The notes beneath the pieces were generated by a model that searched no databases, was not told the origin of the DNA, and saw only the letters and a program-made list of their open reading frames with translations. From positions 730 to 10,136 of the forward strand of contig PLTK01000065.1 of NCBI GenBank assembly GCA_003164415.1: 9,407 nt of DNA, read 5' to 3'. A program made the translations under genes and the position numbers. The DNA comes from Methanobacterium sp. (GTDB taxonomy: Archaea > Methanobacteriota > Methanobacteria > Methanobacteriales > Methanobacteriaceae). Below, piece after piece: positions 1 to 6,843 of the stretch; the first letter of the stretch is position 1, and each line of letters opens with the position of its first letter.

Positions 1-879
1 CAGTTTACTATGGCCCCATTTCTACTTAAATATCTTAAAAAGCCCCATGTATATTACTGTCAACAACCACTAAGAAACGATGCAGTCTCAGAAGTTATCT
101 TTCCCCGAAAGAAAAACAACCTACTAGGATCATTAAAGAGTTTAGGGAGTAATATAGTTGTTAAAAGAGGATTAAACATAGATAGAACTAACTCAAATTA
201 TTCAAAATATACTTTATCAAATTCATACTTTTCAAGGGAGAGCATATTGAGGATGTATGGAATAAACAGCCATGTATCATATTTAGGTGTGGACCCTGAA
301 ATGTTCAAACCAATAGAAATTACTGAAGAAAAATTTATATTATCTGTAGGAACATTTACACCAGAAAAAGGACATGGCTTCCTTGTTGAATCACTCGCCC
401 TCATAGATCCTGAAATACGTCCTAAGTTAATAGTAGTTTCCAATTCAAGTTATCCTCCATGGAAAACATATCTAGAAAAACATGCAGTCGAACTAAACGT
501 TGAAATGGAAATTTTAAGTTTAATTAACGATGATGAACTAGCAACTCTATACAACCAAGCAGAATTAGTAGTTTATTCACCATATCTTGAACCATTCGGG
601 CTTGTTCCCCTGGAATCAATGGCATGCGGAACACCAGTTGTTGCTGTAAAAGAGGGTGGTGTTCGTGAAACTGTTATTCACAAAAAAACAGGACTACTAA
701 TAGATAGGGATGAGGAAATGTTTGGCGAAGCCATTACTAAAATGCTATCAAAAGATTATAAAAGATATGATATGGGTAAAAATGCTGTTAAAACAGTTGA
801 AAATTATTGGACATTAGATCATGCTGGAGAAAGATTATTACAACATTTAATGCGTGTTATAAATAAAGATAAAGGCTAA
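1..879 (+). CDS. GT4-family glycosyltransferase, 5'-truncated by the window edge
   Basis: This is a retaining GT-B (GT4) glycosyltransferase that probably transfers a sugar from a nucleotide donor to a growing lipid-linked glycan at the cytoplasmic membrane. The first ATG (base 10) is not the start: the frame is open to base 1 (QFT before the Met), and the protein begins in mid-fold at HVYYCQQP, a segment that lies well inside the N-terminal Rossmann domain of this family. About 292 codons are visible and roughly 80-100 residues are missing. Counting from Met 10, the donor-binding C-terminal domain shows YLGVD (91-95), GTFTPEKGHGF (114-124, with the phosphate-contacting Lys) and the signature E194-P-F-G-x4-E202 followed by SMACGTPVV. 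It ends with TAA. The family call is firm; the sugar and acceptor cannot be read from sequence. No strong T-run follows the stop. Confidence 0.9.
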   Translation, partial: QFTMAPFLLKYLKKPHVYYCQQPLRNDAVSEVIFPRKKNNLLGSLKSLGSNIVVKRGLNIDRTNSNYSKYTLSNSYFSRESILRMYGINSHVSYLGVDPEMFKPIEITEEKFILSVGTFTPEKGHGFLVESLALIDPEIRPKLIVVSNSSYPPWKTYLEKHAVELNVEMEILSLINDDELATLYNQAELVVYSPYLEPFGLVPLESMACGTPVVAVKEGGVRETVIHKKTGLLIDRDEEMFGEAITKMLSKDYKRYDMGKNAVKTVENYWTLDHAGERLLQHLMRVINKDKG

Positions 880-970
880 TACAAAAAAATATATCCAATA
901 AAAGTAAGAAATTAAATGTTAAATCTCTAAATTACAAATAATTTATTAAATTTAATATTACACTGCTGAT

Positions 971-980
971 TTTATAATAA
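971..980 (+). promoter_or_regulatory. Candidate archaeal TATA box for the dehydratase-like gene
   Basis: TTTATAATAA lies in the 159-base AT-rich gap between the first glycosyltransferase and the next gene. Initiation about 25 bases downstream would fall near base 1000 and give a leader of roughly 35-40 bases before TTG 1039. The gap is otherwise A/T-rich and no other feature stands out. In such sequence a TATA-like string can arise by chance, so the call is weak. Confidence 0.35.
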
Positions 981-1025
981 GAAAAAAAATAGACATTTAA
1001 AAAAAAATCAATGTTAAAGGGCAAT

Positions 1026-1031
1026 GGAGGT
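1026..1031 (+). promoter_or_regulatory. Strong ribosome binding site that selects TTG 1039
   Basis: GGAGGT, a near-perfect anti-16S match, begins on the last base of an ATG at 1024 and ends 7 bases before TTG 1039. The ATG at 1024 itself has only a GGG two bases upstream, too close to serve it. The site therefore points to TTG 1039 as the start codon, removing five residues (MEVFK) from the longest reading. Confidence 0.8.
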
Positions 1032-1038
1032 ATTTAAA

Positions 1039-2268
1039 TTGAATTGGAACGATAAGAATATTTTAATTACAGGTGTAGGGGGATTTGCGGGATCATACCT
1101 TGCAGAAGAATTGTTAAAACAAAATGCTAATGTTTATGGATTAATAAGGAGACGTGCTGACGGTACTATAGCAAAAAACCTCATAGATCACGGTATTGAA
1201 AATAATGTAAATACCATAGAAGGAGACTTAACAGAAATAACATCCCTTTCAAATGCATTAGAAATATCCCAACCAGATTATGTATTTCATTTAGGCGCAC
1301 AATCATTTGTACCTAGATCATTTGAAAATTCACCCGAAACACAGATGATAAACTGTATAGGAACAGCAAACCTCTTAGATGCAGCTAGAATAAGAGATAC
1401 AGATACAAAAATAATCTTTGCAGGTTCAAGTGAAGAATATGGTCTTGTAATCTCCTCCGAAGATCATTATGAACATGCCAAAAAAGAGTATGGGACCATA
1501 TTTCCGGAACCAGTTAAAATCCCTGAAGTTCCAATTGCAGAAACCAACCCATTAAGGCCAATGTCACCCTATGCAGTATCTAAAGTATATGGTGATCATC
1601 TTATGCAGAATTACTATCATTCATATGGCCTAAATACCGTAGTATCACGAGCTTTCAATCATGAAGGGGCTGGAAGGGGATTGATGTTTGTAACATCCGT
1701 TGTAACCAACCAAATAATGAAACTTAAATTTGGTGAAGTAGACAAGATAACCATCGGAAATTTAAATGCATTCAGAGACTGGTCCCATGTAAAAGATATT
1801 GTCAAAGGATATATGACACTAGCAGAAAATGGTAAATCTGGAGAAGTATACAATCAGGGTTCAATGCGGACAAACTCTGTTTTAAGCTATATACTGTTGG
1901 GTTTAAAAGAAGCTGGTTGGAATGTTAATAAAATTGAAACATTCAACGGGAAAAAATTAATTGAAGACCCTACAGAAATAGATGATTCATCCATCTTTGG
2001 TGTTAAATTTGATAAAACAGTAGTAGACACCAAAATTTTAGAAGGTGACTTAGAATATGCACTTGAAGATAAGGGAATTAAAGTACATACAGACAAGGGA
2101 ATTGTACCAATAGAATTTAATCCCGACAGATTCAGACCAGCAGAAGTTCCTATATTGTTTGCAGACACAGCAAAGATCAAGAAGATAGGTGCTAAAATTG
2201 AGCACAGCCTAAACGATATCATAAAAGATCAGTTAAACTACTTCCTCAAAAAAGGAAACAGACAATAA
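1039..2268 (+). CDS. NAD(P)-dependent sugar epimerase/dehydratase, GDP-mannose 4,6-dehydratase-like
   Basis: This is an extended short-chain dehydrogenase/reductase acting on a nucleotide sugar, probably making a 4-keto-6-deoxyhexose precursor for the neighbouring glycosyltransferases. Numbered from TTG 1039 (409 residues), it has the cofactor motif G12-x2-G15-x2-G18, HLGAQSFVP after the fourth strand, SSEEYG (130-135) and Y178-x3-K182. The Glu of SSEEYG aligns with the active-site Glu of dehydratases, which favours a dehydratase over a reductase. RAFNHEG (204-210), RDW (246-248) and FRPAEV (365-370) are typical of the GDP-mannose dehydratase / GDP-6-deoxymannose reductase branch. At 409 residues it is longer than the usual 320-370. 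Extra sequence lies at about 138-166, before the Tyr-Lys pair, and at about 300-362, before FRPAEV. The stop is 29 bases before the GT2 gene, suggesting one transcript. GDP-mannose as substrate is likely but not proven; another NDP-hexose is possible. Confidence 0.85.
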   Translation: MNWNDKNILITGVGGFAGSYLAEELLKQNANVYGLIRRRADGTIAKNLIDHGIENNVNTIEGDLTEITSLSNALEISQPDYVFHLGAQSFVPRSFENSPETQMINCIGTANLLDAARIRDTDTKIIFAGSSEEYGLVISSEDHYEHAKKEYGTIFPEPVKIPEVPIAETNPLRPMSPYAVSKVYGDHLMQNYYHSYGLNTVVSRAFNHEGAGRGLMFVTSVVTNQIMKLKFGEVDKITIGNLNAFRDWSHVKDIVKGYMTLAENGKSGEVYNQGSMRTNSVLSYILLGLKEAGWNVNKIETFNGKKLIEDPTEIDDSSIFGVKFDKTVVDTKILEGDLEYALEDKGIKVHTDKGIVPIEFNPDRFRPAEVPILFADTAKIKKIGAKIEHSLNDIIKDQLNYFLKKGNRQ

Positions 2269-2297
2269 ACTGTTTTATAATCTTTTAAAGGTTTTAA

Positions 2298-3308
2298 ATG
2301 AACACCAACAACCCTAAAGTTTCAGTGATGATATTAAATTGGAATGGATGGAAAGACACCATTGAATGCTTAGAATCAGTATATCAAATAGATTATCCCA
2401 ACTACGATATTGTACTGGTTGATAATGATTCAAATGATGATTCCATCCAAAGGATAAGGGATTATTGTGAAGGAAAACTAAAACAAAAATCCCCCTTCTA
2501 CCATTACGATCCAAAAAACAAACCCATAAAGATATTTGAGTACACCAAGGAAGAAACAGAAAAGGGCCTACAAACAAATAAATCAGAATATCTGGATTTA
2601 TCATCGGATAAAAGGTTAATCTTAATTAAAAATAATAAAAATTATGGATTTGCAGAAGGAAATAATATAGGGATAAGATACGCGTTAAAAACATTAAAAT
2701 CCCAATATATTCTCCTTTTAAATAACGATACAGTTGTTGAAAAACACTTTCTTAAAGAGATGGTAGAAACCGGAGAATTTGATGATAAAATAGCTGTTAT
2801 AGGTTCAAAAACATATTTTTATGATTTTAATGGTAAAAATAATGTTTTGTGGAGTGTTGGGGGAACAGTTGATCTGTCACGATATCCAGGATACCATGAT
2901 TTAAATCTAAATAATATACTTCCAACTATAAAAAATTCTAAAATTAATGTAGACTGGATATCAGGGGCTGTGCTGCTTATAAAAACAGACATGTTACCTT
3001 CAAATCTTTTAAATTCAGATTTCTTCTTTGGATGTGAGGATGTGGATCTCTGTATTGAAATGAAAAATAGAGGCTTTAAAATGGTCACAAATTTAAATGC
3101 TATTGTTTGGCATAAAGCAGGTGCATCCAAGAATAAAGTAAAGTTTAGAGGTCTTTCAAGGGAAATAAAAACAAATCTCAAATTTATGAAGGCCCACGAT
3201 AAAAATTATAAACTGCATCTACCCATCTACATCTTACAAATATTATATCGATACTCATCGATGTTAATTAAAAAACTAGCACGTGACGCTAAAAATTCTA
3301 TAGTTTGA
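2298..3308 (+). CDS. GT2-family glycosyltransferase (rhamnosyltransferase-like)
   Basis: This is an inverting GT-A glycosyltransferase of family 2, expected to act in the cytoplasm at the membrane. The 336-residue protein opens with VSVMILNWNGWKDT (8-21) and VLVDNDS (39-45), then NYGFAEGNN (115-123) and the metal/donor motif LNNDT (141-145). WISGA (220-224), the catalytic-base region CEDVDL (246-251) and VWH (270-272) follow. This set matches the WbbL/rhamnosyltransferase-like subgroup. An upstream 6-deoxyhexose-type enzyme fits such a donor, but this is inference. An extra lysine- and glutamate-rich segment at about 60-107 separates the first two conserved blocks. The C-terminal tail (about 305-336) is hydrophobic then basic and may lie on the membrane. 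ATG 2298 is preceded by AAAGGT five bases upstream. It is probably co-transcribed with the dehydratase-like gene. Confidence 0.9.
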   Translation: MNTNNPKVSVMILNWNGWKDTIECLESVYQIDYPNYDIVLVDNDSNDDSIQRIRDYCEGKLKQKSPFYHYDPKNKPIKIFEYTKEETEKGLQTNKSEYLDLSSDKRLILIKNNKNYGFAEGNNIGIRYALKTLKSQYILLLNNDTVVEKHFLKEMVETGEFDDKIAVIGSKTYFYDFNGKNNVLWSVGGTVDLSRYPGYHDLNLNNILPTIKNSKINVDWISGAVLLIKTDMLPSNLLNSDFFFGCEDVDLCIEMKNRGFKMVTNLNAIVWHKAGASKNKVKFRGLSREIKTNLKFMKAHDKNYKLHLPIYILQILYRYSSMLIKKLARDAKNSIV

Positions 3309-3420
3309 TCGATCAACTGGGCTAATTATACACGCATGAAATGTTCTAATCATAGTAAATGTATAATGTTAATCTATATGATCTTTTACAAAAAAATTGA
3401 TCACATTTATTGATCTTTTA
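3305..3420 (+). repeat. GATC-containing repeat cluster between two glycosyltransferase genes
   Basis: The gap after the GT2 gene holds a 12-base palindrome TTGATCGATCAA (3305-3316) that overlaps the stop codon. TGATCTTTTA occurs twice as a direct repeat (3379-3388 and 3411-3420), 32 bases apart or about three helical turns. Another TTGATC lies at 3397-3402. That makes five GATC sites in about 110 bases of AT-rich sequence, well above what base composition predicts. It may be an operator for the next gene, whose candidate TATA box starts 15 bases after the last copy. The function is not known. Confidence 0.45.
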
Positions 3421-3434
3421 ACTGAAAATTAATC

Positions 3435-3444
3435 CATATAAAAT
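3435..3444 (+). promoter_or_regulatory. Candidate archaeal TATA box for the compact glycosyltransferase
   Basis: CATATAAAAT, with an A-rich stretch just upstream (GAAAATTAAT) that could serve as a TFB-recognition element, lies 48 bases before ATG 3493. Initiation about 25 bases downstream would leave a leader of roughly 30 bases containing the ribosome binding site. The 184-base gap before this gene supports a separate promoter. Confidence 0.45.
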
Positions 3445-3492
3445 TAACAGAATTAAGAAATTGATTTTAATTATTTAAAGGAAAAATTAATC

Positions 3493-4458
3493 ATGAAAAA
3501 GATCCTCTTTACACACCAAGGACCGCACAAGGTACACGGTACATTTGCAAGGACTGTTACTAAAAATTGGTACTATTACGGTGATAACCAACCAGAAATT
3601 ATTAAAAATCTATTAAGATCCATTTTTGACAGATCAACCTACGATATAATATTGGTAGAGGGTGGTTTAGGACTTCCCCATGCAGTCCTTAAGAAGATAA
3701 AAAGTCCTAAAACCAAGATAATCCTACTATACGCTGATACGCTACTTTATGATCTTCCAGACATGAATATGATTAAAAGAAAGACAGTTGAACGACTTTT
3801 ATCATATGTTGATGGATTTATAGCCATATCACCATTAAATATGAGAATAGCATCCCAATACTATAATAATAAACCAATATCCTATGTTTATCCCTATGGA
3901 TCTAACAACAGTTTTGAAATAGACTGTGACCTTGAAAGTAAAGATATTCTATTCATTGGAAACCATGAAATGTGTAAACGTTTCGATTTACTGGTTGATG
4001 CAGTTAAAATATTAAATGATAAATATCATGAATACAATCTTTACCTGGTTGGATCATGTGTTTCTAGGGTTGAGGCAGATTATCCATGGTTACATAAGGA
4101 AGGTTTTCAGGAAAATCTTGACAAATACTTTAAAAAATGTTCAATGTACGTACATCCGGCAGATTTTGATTCGTGTCCAGTAACTGTATTTGAATCCATG
4201 TCATCGGGTCTTATACCCATCATAACCAAAAATGTTGGGGAAGCAGATATACTAAATGATAAGGGACTCGAATGTTTAGTGTTGGAAAATAATCAACCCG
4301 AAATAATAGCAGATAAAATACTTGAAATTGGGAATCACGATATAAAATGGAAAAAAAATATCTCACTACAATGTAGGGAGATCAGTACAGAATACAACAA
4401 GGAATCCCAATCAAAAAAATTTAAAACGATATTTAATGAGTTAATAGAAAAGATATGA
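3493..4458 (+). CDS. Compact GT-B glycosyltransferase, GT4-like
   Basis: This is a GT-B glycosyltransferase with a degenerate but recognisable GT4 C-terminal domain. At 321 residues it is shorter than the usual 360-400, mainly because the N-terminal domain is small. That half has ILLYADTLLYDLP (77-89), and FIAISPLNMRIA (109-120), the usual end of the first domain. The donor-binding half shows ILFIGNHEMCKRFDLLVDAV (152-171, with the Lys-Arg phosphate contact), LYLVGS (183-188), YVHPADFDSCPV (219-230) and ESMSSGLIPI (234-243). The family E-x7-E pair is D226-x7-E234, in the D-x-C-P-V form seen in some GT4 subgroups, so it need not be inactive. The start is ATG 3493, with AAAGGA ten bases upstream. 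The gene ends 24 bases from the stop of the convergent membrane-protein gene. The donor is unknown; a GT4 relative is the best call. Confidence 0.82.
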   Translation: MKKILFTHQGPHKVHGTFARTVTKNWYYYGDNQPEIIKNLLRSIFDRSTYDIILVEGGLGLPHAVLKKIKSPKTKIILLYADTLLYDLPDMNMIKRKTVERLLSYVDGFIAISPLNMRIASQYYNNKPISYVYPYGSNNSFEIDCDLESKDILFIGNHEMCKRFDLLVDAVKILNDKYHEYNLYLVGSCVSRVEADYPWLHKEGFQENLDKYFKKCSMYVHPADFDSCPVTVFESMSSGLIPIITKNVGEADILNDKGLECLVLENNQPEIIADKILEIGNHDIKWKKNISLQCREISTEYNKESQSKKFKTIFNELIEKI

Positions 4459-4478
4459 ATTAATATTTCATTATACTA

Positions 4479-4484
4479 TTTTTT
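4479..4484 (+). terminator. Candidate T-run terminator in the convergent gap
   Basis: Six T residues lie 21 bases after the stop of the plus-strand glycosyltransferase and overlap the stop codon of the opposing gene. Archaeal termination commonly occurs at short T-runs without a hairpin, and no good hairpin is visible here. On the minus strand the same gap has no comparable T-run. Confidence 0.4.
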
Positions 4485-6648
4485 AACCCCATATCTGTCC
4501 ATATCCATCGTCAAATATTTTACTTTTATTGGTAAAGAAAGAGCTGTACCTTTGAACATTCTGCTGACTGTCGATGGTATCATAAAATTTGCCATCGTTA
4601 ACATTTGCATTTCCCATGTAAAGATAACCATTTATTGTTTTGTTGTTAAAATTAATTCCAACAACATTAGTTCTTACATTCGACATAAACAAACGGTTAA
4701 AACCAACAGCATCTGAGTATACATTAATATCGTCTGTACGGTAAGTTCCAATCCATTTTGCTGTGGTCAATTCACCATCATAAATGTAAAGTTCGCCACG
4801 AGTTATTCCGGTTTTATCATATTCTGGTGAGAATGGGATACCTGTAAGCTCGTATTGTAGATGGGTATTGCAGATGAATAGGAAAATTAACAGTACTAAT
4901 ATCAGTACCACTTTAAGATCAGGTTTTTTAATTACTTTATTTAGAATTTCAGCAATTTTAAATGTTCCTATTATAAAGATTGGTGCTGTAAATATTAAAA
5001 GCTGGAAGAAAAGTCTGTCCGAACCATAGAAGAACGATACAGAAGGTAGTATAATAAACATTGCAAGTAATGTTAACGCTACAACTCCGGCTAAAACAAG
5101 TTTAGAGTTTAGAGTATTAATTTCATCGTATATATATACCGTTTTTTTCATCAGAAGCTTTCTATATTTTCCTATTAAAGTTAATAATCCAATACCGATA
5201 GTTACAAAGATAAGATCATTTGCAATGACCGCTACAAAGTTTGGGAGATTTTTTATACCTATCCCTAAAACACTTAAAACAGTACCTTCCCTTGAAGATT
5301 CAAAGGCATAATTACCGCCACCTGCACCAGTTGCAGTTGCTGTAGCAGCTACTGTTGATTGGATTACATCGGTTCCTGCTAAAAATTGTACCTTTGCATA
5401 TAATACAAACCATAAAATTATAACAACAAAGTAAATGAGTAAAACTTCAAAATTAACAATGGTAATCCGATGTTCGTAATAGAGATTCTTTAAAAATGGT
5501 AATAATAAAATTGGTACCAGTAGTGCAAATGCAACGTATGATGTTGCATAATGAGATACAACCATTGAAGATACGAAGATTAAAAACAATAATTTCTTAA
5601 CTCTCGACTTTTCAAATTTAGTCTCTCCAAAACAGTCAAAAATAATCATAATTGCCAAGAAAAAGAAGATTACAGCAACTTCCTGTCTAACAGCTCCAAC
5701 TATATCTATGAAGAATACTTGAAACACAAATAGAAGTGCTGCAAAAAATGCGAATTTTTTGTTTAAATATTTTTTAGAAACGGTGTACACCATTAATGGT
5801 AAAACACTTCCCAATAATCCGAATAAAAGTTTAAAAACATATTCAGGATTCATATTTGAAAGAACCTGATAGATCGTTGGTAGTATGGTAATGCTTAAAC
5901 AGGCATTGTAGGGGTTATAATAATCATAGATATTCCAATGGAAATTAGCGAGTGTAAGTTGGAAACAATAAAACTCCTGATGAACATCACGACCTATGAT
6001 ATGAGCAGATGTGAGGGCATGCATCAAAACCAAACCCATACCAATCATAAAAAGTGCTACAGGATAGGTATATGGATGTATCCGATCCCTTAAATATGCA
6101 ACTACAACAACGTAAAATGGAATCAAGAGTATCATAGCCAATATCAAAATGTTGTTAAGTGAGGTGTTCATGAGGTAAGTGCCAAGAACAGCCATTAAAG
6201 GGAATAAAATAGGAAAAATTAGTGGTGCTAATAATTTATCTCCTAATTTAAATTTAAAATTAAATATACTCGAAGTATCTAATTCTCTATTTCGCTGATA
6301 AGCAAAAACTGCTAAAATCCCCATTACAATATTCAGGGTTAATAATAATGGAATTAATGAGAGAGGTTCTGATAATATGGGATATAATATATTAAGGAAT
6401 AATCCCACTGCAAGAAGTAGTGATATACTCAAACCAACTGATAAAAGAAATTTTATTAAAAATTCTGTTTTATTCAATCTAAGTATTGATAAAATCAGAA
6501 ATCCTGGAACAATTGTAAAGAATAAAAATGGTATTATATCTCTTAAAAGTGTAAGATTCAATATAATAACCAGATCTGTTATTAATAACATTAAAATTGT
6601 AATGAGAAACCATTCTTTGGCTTTAAACCTTTTAATCGTATTTAACAT
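4483..6648 (-). CDS. Large polytopic membrane protein, DUF2206-like; possible GT-C glycosyltransferase or polymerase
   Basis: This 721-residue integral membrane protein has about 15-17 predicted hydrophobic helices spread over residues 13-593, then a soluble tail of about 125 residues. The N-terminal pattern (IVPGFLILSILRL at 46-58, then a Gly/Ser/Leu-rich helix) and the tail (VYSDAVGFNRLF at 643-654, ending FDDGYGQIWG) resemble DUF2206, an uncharacterised archaeal family; I recall this rather than having searched. GRDVHQEFY (219-227) follows a helix and probably sits in an outside loop. An acidic pair there recalls the catalytic loop motif of GT-C enzymes that use lipid-linked sugars, so a GT-C or polymerase role is plausible but unproven. 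Residues 431-445 form an Ala/Thr/Gly-rich stretch in another loop. The start is ATG 6648, supported by AGGAGA seven bases upstream. The gene follows a GT4 gene on the same strand after 195 bases and has its own TATA-like box. Confidence 0.85.
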   Translation of the reverse strand: MLNTIKRFKAKEWFLITILMLLITDLVIILNLTLLRDIIPFLFFTIVPGFLILSILRLNKTEFLIKFLLSVGLSISLLLAVGLFLNILYPILSEPLSLIPLLLTLNIVMGILAVFAYQRNRELDTSSIFNFKFKLGDKLLAPLIFPILFPLMAVLGTYLMNTSLNNILILAMILLIPFYVVVVAYLRDRIHPYTYPVALFMIGMGLVLMHALTSAHIIGRDVHQEFYCFQLTLANFHWNIYDYYNPYNACLSITILPTIYQVLSNMNPEYVFKLLFGLLGSVLPLMVYTVSKKYLNKKFAFFAALLFVFQVFFIDIVGAVRQEVAVIFFFLAIMIIFDCFGETKFEKSRVKKLLFLIFVSSMVVSHYATSYVAFALLVPILLLPFLKNLYYEHRITIVNFEVLLIYFVVIILWFVLYAKVQFLAGTDVIQSTVAATATATGAGGGNYAFESSREGTVLSVLGIGIKNLPNFVAVIANDLIFVTIGIGLLTLIGKYRKLLMKKTVYIYDEINTLNSKLVLAGVVALTLLAMFIILPSVSFFYGSDRLFFQLLIFTAPIFIIGTFKIAEILNKVIKKPDLKVVLILVLLIFLFICNTHLQYELTGIPFSPEYDKTGITRGELYIYDGELTTAKWIGTYRTDDINVYSDAVGFNRLFMSNVRTNVVGINFNNKTINGYLYMGNANVNDGKFYDTIDSQQNVQRYSSFFTNKSKIFDDGYGQIWG

Positions 6649-6655
6649 TAATTAT

Positions 6656-6661
6656 TCTCCT
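6656..6661 (-). promoter_or_regulatory. Ribosome binding site for the polytopic membrane protein
   Basis: Reading the minus strand, AGGAGA ends seven bases before ATG 6648. It is the best-spaced site upstream of this gene and fixes the start, which also places a short basic segment (KRFKAKEW) before the first membrane helix. Confidence 0.75.
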
Positions 6662-6707
6662 AATCCGCTATTTTTTTTATATTCTATGAATATTGTTGGG
6701 CCATTAG

Positions 6708-6717
6708 TTTATATAAA
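6708..6717 (-). promoter_or_regulatory. Candidate TATA box for the polytopic membrane protein
   Basis: TTTATATAAA matches the methanogen TATA consensus closely and is palindromic, so it reads the same on both strands. It lies 60 bases before ATG 6648. Initiation about 25 bases downstream would give a leader of roughly 35 bases that includes an A8 run (T8 on the plus strand at 6671-6678) and the AGGAGA site. The 195-base gap contains no other recognisable feature. Confidence 0.55.
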
Positions 6718-6843
6718 TGATAAACATGTAAAATTACTGATAAAACATTGTGAAAATAATTTATTTCAATTTTTATTATTCAGAGTATTCCTAAGTTACT
6801 ATGTTAAAATAGGTAGAACTTTCACATTTTCTTAACTCATATA

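Noticed and set aside
2314..3181. Two minus-strand open frames (96 and 120 codons) inside the GT2 gene
   Set aside because: They lie wholly opposite a strongly motif-supported gene and show low-complexity, non-domain translations.
3305..3316. The palindrome TTGATCGATCAA as a hairpin terminator for the GT2 gene
   Set aside because: Its stem would be only four base pairs around a four-base loop, and no T-run follows. It is better treated as a possible protein-binding or chance palindrome.
6377..6835. 152-codon open frame on the plus strand opposite the start of the membrane-protein gene
   Set aside because: It is antisense to the N-terminal helices of the membrane protein and to its leader, has no ribosome binding site that stands out, and its translation has no recognisable domain. 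The AT-rich composition explains the open frame.
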